A stretch of 64,000 nt of DNA from Gemmatimonas groenlandica (lineage in GTDB: Bacteria; Gemmatimonadota; Gemmatimonadetes; Gemmatimonadales; Gemmatimonadaceae), in assembly GCF_013004105.1 (NCBI RefSeq), contig NZ_CP053085.1:3162001-3226000 (forward strand), read 5' to 3'. Below, piece by piece: positions 7,844 to 16,143 of this stretch. The position numbers were made by a program, and so were the translations under genes. The notes beneath the pieces are model-generated. The model was not told where the DNA came from. It saw nothing but the letters and a program-made list of their open reading frames with translations, and made no database searches. Position 1 is the first letter of the stretch; every line of letters begins with the position of its first letter.

Positions 7844-10045
7844 TCAGGCGGCGGCCTGTCGGTCGCGGCGCACCGGCGACGGCTCGTGGCTCTGCGCCAG
7901 CGCCACGGTTTCGGTCACGTCGAGGATGAGCCCCACGCGACCGTCACCCAGAATCGCGCCACCGCTCACGCCCGGGACCTTGCCGAGGCCGTCGCCGAGT
8001 GTCTTGGCCACCACTTGCTGCTGACCGAGCAGATCGTCCACGAGCAGGGCGGTCCGGCGATCGCCGTCGCCCACGATCATCAGCAGGCCATCGAGCGGCG
8101 ACTGCACCGCGCCGTGCACATCGAAGAGACGGTGCAGTCGGATGATCGGCAGCAGCTCGCCGCGCAGCAGCACCGCCTCACCACGCCCAACGACGGTCGA
8201 GAGCATCGACTGCTCCGGACGGAAGCTCATGTGGATGTGCGTAAGCGGCACGATGAAACGCTCATCGCCGACGCGGACCAGCATACCATCAGTCACCGCG
8301 AGCGTCAGCGGCAGGCGGATGGCGAACGTGGTGCCCTTGCCCGGCGCCGACGTGATGTCGATGCGACCGCGGATTTTCTCCAGGTTTCGCCGCACGACGT
8401 CCATGCCGACGCCGCGTCCCGAGATGTCCGTGATCTGCTCGGCGGTCGAGAAGCCGGGAGCGAAGATCAGGTTGAACACGTCGCTGTCCGTCATGCCCTT
8501 GTCGCTGTCGATCAGCCCCTTTTCGATCGCCTTCTTGACGATCTTGTCGCGATGCAGGCCGCGGCCGTCGTCCTTGAGCTCCACGACCACGTTGCCCGAG
8601 GCGTGGTAGGCATGCAGACGCACCACGCCCAGACGCGGCTTACCGTTCGCCACGCGCTCATCGGGCCCTTCAACGCCGTGGTCCACCGCGTTGCGGACCA
8701 TGTGCACGAGCGGATCGCCCAGCACGTCCACCATGTTGCGATCGATTTCGACATCGTCGCCATCGGTGACGAACTGCACCGTCTTGGACGCCTTCGAGGC
8801 CGTGTCGCGCACGACGCGCGTGAGCTTCTGGAACGTCGCGCGGAGCGGGACCATGCGCATGGACATACTGAGGTCCTGCAACTCACGGACGATCTTGCCG
8901 GCGTGCGTGACCTTGCGCAGCAGGTCATGCTGCTTCCCCGCGCCGAATAGCTCGTCACCGGCAATCATGGATTGCGCGATCACCAACTCACCGACCATGT
9001 CGATCAGGCGGTCGAGTCGATCAGTGCGCACGCGAATCGTGGCATCGGCATTCGACTCCACGCGCGGCTTGTTGCCATTCCCGCTGGCCGCAGCGGACGC
9101 CGCTGGCGTCGAGGCGACCGGGGCGGCCGACGTCGAAGCGACCGGGAAGATATCGTCGGTCTCGGACACGGCCCGCACGGCAGTCGGCGCGAGCGGCTGG
9201 ACCACCGGCAGCATCACGCCGTCGGCGTCGCGCGTGGGGTCGTAGCCGGCGAGCGCGTCGAGGAGCTCGTGGTAACCGTCGGGAATCGGCAGCTTGCCGT
9301 CGCCGTTCAAGCCGGTTTCCACCGACACGAGCAGCGCCTTGAGCATGTCGGCCGACCGCAGCGAGAGATCGGCGCACCCCTTGGTGTAGGCAATTTCCTT
9401 GTCGCGCACGCGACTCAGCAGGGATTCTGCTTCATGCGCGAAGGCGGCGATGCGGGAGAGTCCCAGGAAGGCCGAGGTGCCCTTCACCGTATGGAAGGCG
9501 CGGAAGACGGTATTGACCGCTTCCTCGTCGTCGGGGAACTCCTCGAGTTGCAGCAGCGCGGCTTCCGAGTTGACCACACATTCGTTGCTCTCCGTAATGA
9601 AATCGGGGAGCAGGTCGCGGTCGGCATCGTCAGGCAGCTGATCGACGCCCACGTGGTGCTGCAGTGAGCGCTTCTGTTCGTGCGGCGCTTCGGGTTCGTC
9701 GAGCTCGAATACGGGCACGCTGGCGGTCACGGCGGCGGCGGCCGTCTCGGCGGCGCGCGCCACGATGCGGTCAGCCGGCGACACGCTGCCTTCACTGGCG
9801 CGCATCGCTTCGTCGATCGCGCCGCTGACATCGGCGAACGCGGCCGGAATATCGGGCGCCGTTCCATTGACGATGGTGCCGAGCACGCGCGCCGCGCGGG
9901 CGACGAACGGCTGCGCACGTAGCGGCACGCGATTCTCGAAGGCGAGATCGGTGAGCGCTTCGCGCAGCATCGCAAGATCGGCGGTATCGGTTGCTTCCAG
10001 CTGCATCAGCAGCGTGGCGGCATCATCGAGATTCAGAGAGGACAC
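7844..10045 (-). CDS. cheA: CheA chemotaxis histidine kinase, system 1
   Basis: The product is about 733 aa. Residues 1-130 look like a degenerate helical region without a phospho-His. A typical HPt domain follows (RAFHTVKGTSAFLG, His about 185), then an Ala/Ser-rich linker, the dimerisation domain (RVRTDRLDRLIDMVGELVI), HATPase_c (N-box HMVRNAVDHGVE, DDGRG, G2 SGRGVGMDVV) and a C-terminal CheW-like domain. No CheY-binding P2 domain is evident. GTG at 10045 is chosen; a TTG at 10051 is in frame. Its own sigma28-type promoter lies at 10104-10131. Confidence 0.95.
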   Translation of the reverse strand: MSSLNLDDAATLLMQLEATDTADLAMLREALTDLAFENRVPLRAQPFVARAARVLGTIVNGTAPDIPAAFADVSGAIDEAMRASEGSVSPADRIVARAAETAAAAVTASVPVFELDEPEAPHEQKRSLQHHVGVDQLPDDADRDLLPDFITESNECVVNSEAALLQLEEFPDDEEAVNTVFRAFHTVKGTSAFLGLSRIAAFAHEAESLLSRVRDKEIAYTKGCADLSLRSADMLKALLVSVETGLNGDGKLPIPDGYHELLDALAGYDPTRDADGVMLPVVQPLAPTAVRAVSETDDIFPVASTSAAPVASTPAASAAASGNGNKPRVESNADATIRVRTDRLDRLIDMVGELVIAQSMIAGDELFGAGKQHDLLRKVTHAGKIVRELQDLSMSMRMVPLRATFQKLTRVVRDTASKASKTVQFVTDGDDVEIDRNMVDVLGDPLVHMVRNAVDHGVEGPDERVANGKPRLGVVRLHAYHASGNVVVELKDDGRGLHRDKIVKKAIEKGLIDSDKGMTDSDVFNLIFAPGFSTAEQITDISGRGVGMDVVRRNLEKIRGRIDITSAPGKGTTFAIRLPLTLAVTDGMLVRVGDERFIVPLTHIHMSFRPEQSMLSTVVGRGEAVLLRGELLPIIRLHRLFDVHGAVQSPLDGLLMIVGDGDRRTALLVDDLLGQQQVVAKTLGDGLGKVPGVSGGAILGDGRVGLILDVTETVALAQSHEPSPVRRDRQAAA

Positions 10046-10103
10046 GGGCAAACCGTCGGAGGGCTACAGTCGGTACCCACTTGGGTACGATCATCACTGA
10101 GCA

Positions 10104-10131
10104 GTATCGGCTCGCATGGCCGTCAGGTTTA
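10104..10131 (-). promoter_or_regulatory. sigma28 (FliA) promoter of cheA
   Basis: The minus strand reads TAAACCT-N13-GCCGATAC, with a perfect -10 core and spacing identical to the flgM and cheW sites. It lies about 58 bases upstream of the cheA start and downstream of the hairpin at 10167-10192 that follows cheZ. Confidence 0.75.
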
Positions 10132-10166
10132 CCACTGTTCGCCAATTCGACCCCGCTACGACGAAC

Positions 10167-10192
10167 GGCCCGTACCAGTGATGGTACGGGCC
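10167..10192 (-). terminator. Hairpin terminator after cheZ
   Basis: A perfect 11-base-pair stem (GGCCCGTACCA / TGGTACGGGCC) with a four-base loop stands between the cheZ stop and the cheA promoter. No T-run follows on either strand, so termination may be weak or Rho-assisted. Its position fits the end of the flgM-cheY-cheZ transcript. Confidence 0.6.
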
Positions 10193-10223
10193 GCCGTAGT
10201 CACGCGTCGGAGCGGGGGGGACG

Positions 10224-10919
10224 CTACGCCGCGGGAGCGCGCACCGCCGTGAAGATCTCGTCGGCCAGCGCTTGGCGCGTTTCCGCGTTGAGTGTCGTGG
10301 CGTTCGGATCGTAGGTCGCTTCGTCGGGCGCACCATGCTGCCCATCGGAAATGACCTTCACTTGGTCTGCATTGTGATCGAAGAGCTTGGCCACGTCGAG
10401 CAGCCGGTTCTCCATCTCGACCAGCACCGCTGACGCGTGCGAGAGCTGCTGCGACGTGATGTCCTGGAACTGGAGCGCACCCATCATGAGAAAGAGCTCG
10501 TCGCGCAGATTCGCACGAATACCACCGGCCTTCTCCCGATCGGGGGTGTCCGCGGCATCGATCGTATCGAGCTCGTCGACCATCTGCGTCGCGCGGTCGC
10601 AGGCGTCCATGATGTTGATGGCCGCGTCTTCCGTCGCCGACGTGACTTCACGGATCTTCTCGTGCGTCGTCGCGAGCTTCTCGAGTGCGGTCGTCTGCAG
10701 CGCGGCGCGGCTCTCGCGCAAACGCGACAGCACGTTCAGGATCTGCGCGTTCGCCTGTTCGAGAATCTGCGGCAGTTCGGACAGCGAGAGCATCGGAATC
10801 ACTCGCGCTGGCGGCTCGGCGGCGTCTCGGACATCATGCATGCCTGTCAGCTCATGGTCGACGAGGCGGAGGGCCGCCTCCGACTCGTACAGGACTTCCT
10901 GCGCACGGGTACTGGTCAT
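10224..10919 (-). CDS. cheZ: CheZ-type CheY-P phosphatase
   Basis: The 231-aa, mostly helical protein carries the CheZ active-site motif LQFQDITSQQL. Asp153 and Gln157 have the same four-residue spacing as Asp143/Gln147 of E. coli CheZ. The C-terminal segment LADEIFTAVRA resembles the CheY-binding tail. The start ATG at 10919 has GAGGA eight bases upstream. It follows cheY by 11 bases, as in proteobacterial cheYZ pairs. CheX-type phosphatases occur in both che systems as well, so CheY-P breakdown has several routes. Confidence 0.9.
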   Translation of the reverse strand: MTSTRAQEVLYESEAALRLVDHELTGMHDVRDAAEPPARVIPMLSLSELPQILEQANAQILNVLSRLRESRAALQTTALEKLATTHEKIREVTSATEDAAINIMDACDRATQMVDELDTIDAADTPDREKAGGIRANLRDELFLMMGALQFQDITSQQLSHASAVLVEMENRLLDVAKLFDHNADQVKVISDGQHGAPDEATYDPNATTLNAETRQALADEIFTAVRAPAA

Positions 10920-10930
10920 TGGACTGGTCC

Positions 10931-11302
10931 TCAGGCCGCGGCTGCCGGGAGGAGCGCGTCGATCTTCTCCTTCAGCACCTGCGGAGTGAATGGCTTGACA
11001 ATGTAGTTGTTCACGCCTGCTTCCATTGCCGTCAGGATGTCTTCCTTCACGGAGCGCGCCGTCACCATGAGAATGGGCACATGGCGCCCATCATCACGCG
11101 ACCGCAGCACTTTCGTGAACTCGGTGCCGCTCATGTTGGGCATGTTCCAGTCCGTGATCACGAACTTGATCGAACTGTCGAACTTCGCCAACGCTTCCTG
11201 ACCGTCGCCGGCTTCGACGGTGTCGTTGAAGCCGATCCGCTGCAGCGAATTGATTACGATGCGCCGCATAGTCGCGGAATCGTCCACCACAAGGAACTTC
11301 AT
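10931..11302 (-). CDS. cheY: CheY motor-controlling response regulator
   Basis: This is a canonical 123-aa CheY. It has the acidic pair Asp7-Asp8, phospho-acceptor Asp51 in VITDWNMPNMSG, Thr81 in MVTARS and Lys103 in YIVKPFTP. The DWNMPNMxG motif is that of enterobacterial CheY, and the gene is coupled to cheZ, so this copy is the most likely FliM-binding regulator. The start ATG at 11302 has an AGGAG. It is transcribed with flgM from the promoter at 11659-11686. Confidence 0.95.
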   Translation of the reverse strand: MKFLVVDDSATMRRIVINSLQRIGFNDTVEAGDGQEALAKFDSSIKFVITDWNMPNMSGTEFTKVLRSRDDGRHVPILMVTARSVKEDILTAMEAGVNNYIVKPFTPQVLKEKIDALLPAAAA

Positions 11303-11345
11303 ACAGCCGGTCTCCTGATCGTGCCGGTCGGAGTGGGCCGCAGAC

Positions 11346-11633
11346 CTACAGATCGCCGCGCGTCAGAATGCGGCGCGCTACCTGGTCCACGACATCGAGA
11401 GTGTTGTAGGCGCCCGTGAGCACCTTCGTGCGTAGCTCGGCCACACGTTCCGGGTTCAGGGCGTTCGCCTGCTCAGTGTTCAGGCGACGACCCGCGTCCG
11501 AAATCTGGACCGAGTCCGACTTCACCGGCTTGGTGGCCGGTGACTGCGTGATCTCCTGCGCGGGACGCTGTACGGCAGGGCTGCTCGTCGGCGTCGGGCG
11601 TAGTGGATCGAAACTGCTTCCGTTTATTCGCAT
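11346..11633 (-). CDS. flgM: FlgM anti-sigma28 factor
   Basis: The 95-aa protein has the FlgM pattern: a flexible, Pro-rich N-terminal half and a C-terminal sigma-binding part (DSVQISDAGRRL, then NPERVAELRTKVLTGAYN and VDQVARRIL). FlgM holds FliA inactive until it is exported through the finished hook. A strong GAGGAGGAGGAA lies five bases before ATG 11633. Its promoter is itself a sigma28 site, giving feedback. FliA is encoded far away, at 60129. Confidence 0.92.
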   Translation of the reverse strand: MRINGSSFDPLRPTPTSSPAVQRPAQEITQSPATKPVKSDSVQISDAGRRLNTEQANALNPERVAELRTKVLTGAYNTLDVVDQVARRILTRGDL

Positions 11634-11658
11634 AGGGGTTCCTCCTCCTCACATGGGA

Positions 11659-11686
11659 CTATCGGCAGGAATGGCGCGCAACTTTA
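11659..11686 (-). promoter_or_regulatory. sigma28 (FliA) promoter of flgM-cheY-cheZ
   Basis: The minus strand reads TAAAGTT-N13-GCCGATAG, the best FliA match in the window. It lies 26 bases upstream of the flgM ATG. It is the reference used here to recognise the weaker sites. Confidence 0.85.
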
Positions 11687-11757
11687 CAAGTCGGGAGGAT
11701 TTCCTTATCCCGGAATGCGACGTCCCTGTCGCCCAGTGACACAGGTAGAGCCCGTTC

Positions 11758-11776
11758 GGGACCGAACCACGGTCCC
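11758..11776 (-). terminator. Small hairpin after the filament-gene operon
   Basis: A 7-base-pair perfect stem (GGGACCG / CGGTCCC) with loop AACCA sits 18 bases past the stop of the gene at 11794 and upstream of the flgM promoter. It lacks a T-run. It may mark the end of the fliC-fliD-fliS transcript. Confidence 0.4.
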
Positions 11777-11793
11777 GGCGGTCATGCACCGAG

Positions 11794-12060
11794 CTATCGG
11801 CTCGGCCGTGCGGGGTAGCTGATGTCGAGCGTGGGGGCCGGAACATCCTGCTCCGACAGATCCCCCTGAAAGTGCACGGCAGCCCCGGTGTGCCACGGCT
11901 TTCCATCCGTGCCGCTCACCAGGTATGCCGCCCGCAATCGCAGCAGTTCGACCTCGTCATGCTCCATCAGTGCCTCGTGCTGAGCCGCCTGATCGAGCTC
12001 GTCCAGCTTCTCCTGCAACAGGGAGCCGAACGCCTCGGGGGTGGCCGGTCGTATGGACAT
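11794..12060 (-). CDS. Small protein of unknown function in the fliS operon
   Basis: The product is 88 aa, acidic and helical in the first half (FGSLLQEKLDELDQAAQHEALMEHDE is split by no Pro), then WHTGAAVHFQGDL and a Pro-rich tail. There is no signal peptide or transmembrane segment. I do not recognise the family. It lies 17 bases after the FliT/FlgN-like gene and is the last gene before the flgM promoter. Codon use fits its neighbours. A filament or chaperone accessory role is suggested only by position. Confidence 0.6.
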   Translation of the reverse strand: MSIRPATPEAFGSLLQEKLDELDQAAQHEALMEHDEVELLRLRAAYLVSGTDGKPWHTGAAVHFQGDLSEQDVPAPTLDISYPARPSR

Positions 12061-12077
12061 CGTCGGCTGGTCTCAGA

Positions 12078-12569
12078 TCAGCGGAGACGGTCAACCAGAT
12101 GTGCTCCGGCGGCCGCTCCGTATCCAAGTCCTGCGCTGCTCGCGCGCTGTACCGCGTCAAGCTCGCTCCGGATCTCGTCGGTCCGGCGCGCCACCCTGGC
12201 GGCCAGTTCCATCGTGACGCGGTGCGACGTGCTCAGCGCTGCGGACACTTCCGTGAGCAGCGCATCCGCGTCATCGACCGCCCGTTCCGTCGCCGCATAT
12301 AGAGGGCTATCGGCTGTCGGGCGTTCGAGACGCAGCATCACCAGATGTTCGGTGAGGTCCTGCAACATTTGGTCGCGCTGTTCAAGGAGGCTGAACAGGC
12401 GGTCGTCATCTTGGCCGACCACCTCGACGGCTTCGCGTGCGAGCGCATCCGCGCTGGCACAGATCGCCAGCGCTCCGCGAGCCGCCGCTTGGCGAGCCTC
12501 GGGACTGCGACGACCGAACCGGCCGCTGCGAATGGTGTCGAAGGCGTTCATGATCGGGTTCCGGGTCAC
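12078..12569 (-). CDS. FliT/FlgN-like flagellar chaperone (probable)
   Basis: The 163-aa product is almost all helical. It has LFSLLEQRDQMLQDLTEHLV, which is the pattern of FlgN/FliT chaperones, and a C-terminal end SSAGLGYGAAAGAHLV resembling the FlgN tail. Its position directly after fliD and fliS matches fliT. The frame starts at a GTG (12569) overlapping the fliS stop by four bases. ATG 12551 with GGAA is an alternative. The call rests on helix pattern and position, so a FlgN function cannot be excluded. Confidence 0.6.
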   Translation of the reverse strand: MTRNPIMNAFDTIRSGRFGRRSPEARQAAARGALAICASADALAREAVEVVGQDDDRLFSLLEQRDQMLQDLTEHLVMLRLERPTADSPLYAATERAVDDADALLTEVSAALSTSHRVTMELAARVARRTDEIRSELDAVQRASSAGLGYGAAAGAHLVDRLR

Positions 12570-12964
12570 GCGGTCTTCAGCTTCGCCACGCCGACGTTGC
12601 CGGCGGCGGAGGAGAAGCCGTCTCGGAGCGCCGTCGCGATGTTCACGAGCTTGCGCATCGTGGCCACATCACCGCGCTGCCCGATGTCGACGAGCTCATA
12701 GAGCATGAACTGATACAAATCGGCCAACTGATTGGCGAGCGCTCCACCCTTCTCGAAATCGAGCGTGGCCAGCAGCTCGCCAACCAGGCCGCGCGCGCGG
12801 CGCAGCGACGTGACACGCAACTCGATATCCTTGCGGTCCATCGCGATCCGGGCGCGCTCCAGGTTCACAACCAGCTGTTCGAACACGATTACGACGAGTC
12901 GCTCGGGAGAGGCCGACTGGATCTCCATTTCGCGATACGACGAGGACTGGCTGGCGTAAGACAT
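12566..12964 (-). CDS. fliS: FliS flagellin export chaperone
   Basis: FliS binds the flagellin C-terminus and stops premature polymerisation. The 132-aa protein has family features: an N-terminal Tyr-rich start (SYREMEIQSASPERLVVIVF), LERARIAM and LYQFMLYELVDI. The length is typical. It lies 63 bases after fliD and overlaps the next gene by four bases. Confidence 0.93.
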   Translation of the reverse strand: MSYASQSSSYREMEIQSASPERLVVIVFEQLVVNLERARIAMDRKDIELRVTSLRRARGLVGELLATLDFEKGGALANQLADLYQFMLYELVDIGQRGDVATMRKLVNIATALRDGFSSAAGNVGVAKLKTA

Positions 12965-13027
12965 CGGGGACAGTGGCTGGAGTCAGAACAGATACGTGGA
13001 CTGCGTCTCTCTCTCGAGTATCGGCAG

Positions 13028-15076
13028 TTACCCGTTGCCCTGAAGTCCCTTTACACTGGAAAGCAGCGAGCTGCTCTGCGACGTGAGACGGCTCATCGCT
13101 TCTTCCATACGCGTGAACTGCGCCACGAGCTGTTCGCGCTTGAGTTCAATGCGCTTCTGCGCATCGGCCTCGCGCTTTTTCAGCAGAATCGTGTTCTGAT
13201 TGATGTTCTTCAGCTGCGCGCTGATCGTCCCGACGCCGAACTGCGTCGCGTTGTCGGTTGCCGTCACGAACGCCTGCCCCACACCCGAGAAGCCGAAGAG
13301 GGCTTCGATTTCGCTGGGCTTGTCGGCGAGGGCGGTCTTGAAGGTGTCCTGGTTGAACGTCAGGATCCCGTTCCGGTCCAGCGTCACACCAGCGATGGTC
13401 AGCTTGTTGTACGTGGGGTTGCTGCTCACATCGGTGCGGAGCGCTTCCTGAAACGTGCTCACCACACCGCGCAACAGCGTATCGGCGTACAGCGGTGCAT
13501 CACCCAGACGCTGCTCATCGAAGAACTTCCGGATCTCGTTGTACGAGTCCACGAACTTCTGCACGGAGTCGACCGTCCCCTTCACGTCCCGATCGATCGT
13601 CACATCGATCTCCGTGCCGGGTTCGGCCGTGCTCAGCGAGAGCGTGACGCCGGCAATGGCGTCGGTGATGTTGTTGGTCGATCGCGTGACTTCGCGACCG
13701 TCCACCCGGATCACCGCATCCTGACCCACTTGCAGTTCACGACTCCGTCCGGCCACCGACGTGCTGGCCGAGCCGAGCGAGCCGGTCGTACCGTCGGCAT
13801 GCGTCACCGACATCGACATCGACAGGCGCGAAGCGCCGCCCGTTTCGTCGGTGAGGCGCATGCGTCCGTCGCTCCCGAGAGCCGCGGTGGCCGTGCGCGA
13901 GCCGGAGCCGAAGCCCGTGGTGGCGTCGTTCACCTTGTCGAGCAGCGTCTGCATGGTATCGCTCGCGCCAACGACCAGTCCGATCGTCACGGCGGTACCA
14001 TCGCCGCGCATCCCGCGGATGTTGATGGCATCGCCGACGGCCAAATTGGACGCGGAACCTCCGAACTTGAGTCCGACCAGCGACGTCGCGGCACCGGCGA
14101 CGGCATCGGCCGCGTCGGTGTACACGGGCGTCTGCACCGTCTGCTTCACACTGCCGGTGGTGCCGGCGGCAAAGCCGAGCGCATCGATGACCGCCTGCGA
14201 GTCGGCATCACCATCGACCGCCGTGACGTTGCCGTCGACGACCAGGCGATAGCGTGTCTCGCTACCGTAGGCTTCGGATTCCACCGAGGCCGCACCGCCA
14301 GCCGCGTTGATCTTGGCCGCGATCGACGCAATCGACTCGGTCGCCAGATCGGCGGTGATAAGGGTACTACCCACCCGAATGGAGGCCGGTTGCGGGGACA
14401 CCGCGAGTCCGAGTGCCGCCGCCGCGCTCATGCTCGCCGACGAAATCGGCTTGCTGCGCGTGTCGATGAAGCCGAGCTCGCGCGCCATGCCACCGGTGCC
14501 GTCGGCAATGGTCACGCCGGACGCGCCAGCGGTGTTGCTGGTCAGCACGAGACGACCGGCGGTTCCGCCTTCGCTCACGATGGCCGCCGTCACCCCGATA
14601 TTGGCGTCGTTGATCTTCGTCCGGATGTCCGCGAGCGACTCGGTGCCGACGATGTCGATCGACGTCCCGTTAATCGACATGGATCCGGTCAATCCTCGCG
14701 CCGCCGTGGTGTCGGCGACCGAGGCGCCGCCGATCTTCGCCGTGTCGGCGAGTTGCAGCACCTCAACGCGATAACGCCCCGGCGTCGCGGTGAGCGAGGC
14801 CGTGGCCGACAACAACGTGCGGGACGTGCTCGGACTGGGCGGGACGGTCGCCAAAAAGCCGCCGAACCCGGTGCGTCGCAGATTGCGCGCATTCGTGTTC
14901 AGCGTTTCGACGAGGCCCTGCATCTTGGTCCACGCCGTCTTCTGTGCCGCGCGCTTCGTGATGCGATCGGTAATCGGTGTGACCTGACGGGCTTCATAGG
15001 CCTTGATCGTCGAATCGACGATATCGCCCCATTGAATGCCGGTGCTCAGTCCACTGATGTTGATCGGACTCGACAT
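13028..15076 (-). CDS. fliD: FliD filament cap protein (HAP2)
   Basis: The 682-aa protein caps the growing filament. The N-terminal FliD domain begins INISGLSTGIQWGDIVDST. Inner regions carry repeated INGTSIDIV and ADIRTKINDANIGV units of the FliD D2/D3 type. The C-terminal domain has NQDTFKTALADKPSEIEALF and a final coiled coil. It is longer than E. coli FliD (468 aa) because of extra middle domains. Start ATG 15076 has AGGAGGAA upstream. No separate promoter is visible between fliC and fliD, so readthrough past the fliC hairpin is likely. Confidence 0.95.
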   Translation of the reverse strand: MSSPINISGLSTGIQWGDIVDSTIKAYEARQVTPITDRITKRAAQKTAWTKMQGLVETLNTNARNLRRTGFGGFLATVPPSPSTSRTLLSATASLTATPGRYRVEVLQLADTAKIGGASVADTTAARGLTGSMSINGTSIDIVGTESLADIRTKINDANIGVTAAIVSEGGTAGRLVLTSNTAGASGVTIADGTGGMARELGFIDTRSKPISSASMSAAAALGLAVSPQPASIRVGSTLITADLATESIASIAAKINAAGGAASVESEAYGSETRYRLVVDGNVTAVDGDADSQAVIDALGFAAGTTGSVKQTVQTPVYTDAADAVAGAATSLVGLKFGGSASNLAVGDAINIRGMRGDGTAVTIGLVVGASDTMQTLLDKVNDATTGFGSGSRTATAALGSDGRMRLTDETGGASRLSMSMSVTHADGTTGSLGSASTSVAGRSRELQVGQDAVIRVDGREVTRSTNNITDAIAGVTLSLSTAEPGTEIDVTIDRDVKGTVDSVQKFVDSYNEIRKFFDEQRLGDAPLYADTLLRGVVSTFQEALRTDVSSNPTYNKLTIAGVTLDRNGILTFNQDTFKTALADKPSEIEALFGFSGVGQAFVTATDNATQFGVGTISAQLKNINQNTILLKKREADAQKRIELKREQLVAQFTRMEEAMSRLTSQSSSLLSSVKGLQGNG

Positions 15077-15106
15077 GCGTTCCTCCTACTGCTTTTCTAA
15101 GGCCAG

Positions 15107-15140
15107 ACCCCGGGGCCGGCAAACTCGCCGACCCCGGGGT
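15107..15140 (-). terminator. Strong hairpin between fliC and fliD
   Basis: A 14-base-pair stem (ACCCCGGGGCCGGC / GCCGACCCCGGGGT, one wobble) with a six-base loop lies 26 bases after the fliC stop. It has no long T-run. Partial termination or 3' protection here would let flagellin mRNA exceed fliD mRNA, as expected from need. Confidence 0.65.
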
Positions 15141-15166
15141 TAATCACCTACTGGAGAACTTCAGGT

Positions 15167-15934
15167 TTAGCGGAGCAGCTGGAGCACGTTCTGGCTGCCC
15201 TGGTTCGCCTGCGACAGCATGGCCTGTGCAGCCTGCGTCAGAATGTTGTTCTTGGTGAATGTGGCCATTTCTTCCGCCATGTCGACGTCGCGGATGGTCG
15301 ACTCGGCCGCGCGGACGTTCACGACGGCAGACTTCAAGTTCTGCACCGTGTAGTCGAGCACGTTCTGGCCGGCACCGATGTTGGCGAGCGTGGAGTTCAC
15401 CGCATCAAGGGCCGTGTCTGCATTGGCAAGCGTCGACGACGCGGAGAGCGACGTCAGCGTGAGCGCGGCATTCACGGTGACCGTGCCGTTGGACGACGAG
15501 TCAGAAACCTGGAACGTGAGCGAGGCGAACACCGAGGCGCCCTGGAAGTCCGCATCCGCCAGGATACGAGCCGACTCAGTCTGGAGCGTAGCGATTTCGG
15601 TGCCGAGGGTGGCCGACACGGTGCTGTTGTTACCCGTCGACTCCTTCTGCGTGATCAGTTCCTTCTGACGTTCGATGATGCGCTGGATCGTGGACGCTGC
15701 ACCTTCCGCGATCTGAAGCATCGCATTGCCCTGCTCCGCATTCGAAGCCGCCTGCGTGAGCGACCGGCTCTGCGTGCGAAGCTTGTTGGCGATCGAGAGA
15801 CCAGCCGCATCGTCAGCCGCACGGCTGATCTTGAGGCCAGAGCTCAACTTCCGCATGCTGTTCTCCGTCGCCATGTTGTTGACGAAGATGTTGCGCGAAG
15901 CAGTGATGGCGCCGACGTTCGTGTTGATACGCAT
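15167..15934 (-). CDS. fliC: Flagellin, short type lacking D2/D3
   Basis: The filament subunit is 255 aa. The N-terminal D0/D1 region begins MRINTNVGAITASRN and contains RKLSSGLKISRAADDAAGLS. The C-terminal D1/D0 has VRAAESTIRDVDMAEEMATF and ends NQGSQNVLQLLR. The middle is only a short Ser/Thr-rich stretch (FQVSDSSSNGTVTVNA), so surface domains D2 and D3 are missing. The Ser/Thr-rich part is a plausible O-glycosylation target for the adjacent island. A GGAGG precedes the ATG, and a leader hairpin and a sigma28-like site lie upstream. Confidence 0.97.
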   Translation of the reverse strand: MRINTNVGAITASRNIFVNNMATENSMRKLSSGLKISRAADDAAGLSIANKLRTQSRSLTQAASNAEQGNAMLQIAEGAASTIQRIIERQKELITQKESTGNNSTVSATLGTEIATLQTESARILADADFQGASVFASLTFQVSDSSSNGTVTVNAALTLTSLSASSTLANADTALDAVNSTLANIGAGQNVLDYTVQNLKSAVVNVRAAESTIRDVDMAEEMATFTKNNILTQAAQAMLSQANQGSQNVLQLLR

Positions 15935-15961
15935 GAAACTATCCTCCGTGATGTTTACTCT

Positions 15962-15977
15962 GAGGCATCCGTGCCTC
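15962..15977 (-). other. Stem-loop in the flagellin mRNA leader
   Basis: A 6-base-pair perfect stem (GAGGCA / TGCCTC) with a four-base loop ends 28 bases before the fliC ATG, just ahead of the GGAGG. It may stabilise flagellin mRNA or control its translation. FliW is encoded nearby, but no CsrA gene or clear CsrA-type GGA loop is seen in this hairpin on the minus strand other than its CGGA loop. Confidence 0.45.
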
Positions 15978-16013
15978 GCCCGGATCCGACTATCGAATCG
16001 CGGTCAGATGATA

Positions 16014-16040
16014 TTGTCGTCCGAGCTCGAAAGAACTTGA
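16014..16040 (-). promoter_or_regulatory. Probable sigma28 promoter of fliC
   Basis: The minus strand reads TCAAGTT-N12-GACGACAA. The -35 matches the cheW site and the spacing is the canonical one, but the -10 has two mismatches. It would give a leader of about 70 bases. No better site is visible in the 209 bases between fliC and the divergent gene at 16144. Confidence 0.45.
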
Positions 16041-16143
16041 GCGGGAGATTTCGAATGCTTCGCTCGGATGGAACGCCGTATCACAGTTCAGGCGCACTCG
16101 ATACGGCAGTGGCGCGCATCGTCACACCATCGGCGCCTCACGC

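Noticed and set aside
7886-8950. Long open frame on the plus strand across cheA
   Set aside because: It is an antisense shadow of cheA in high-GC DNA: no family motifs, low-complexity His/Arg/Gln content.
11793-11800. GCCGATAG at the end of the gene at 11794, as a second flgM promoter
   Set aside because: No -35 element lies at 12-13 bases, and the good site at 11659 is closer to flgM.
13018-13025. GCCGATAC on the minus strand near the end of fliD, as a sigma28 promoter of fliS
   Set aside because: The only TAAAG upstream is 23 bases away, twice the allowed spacing.
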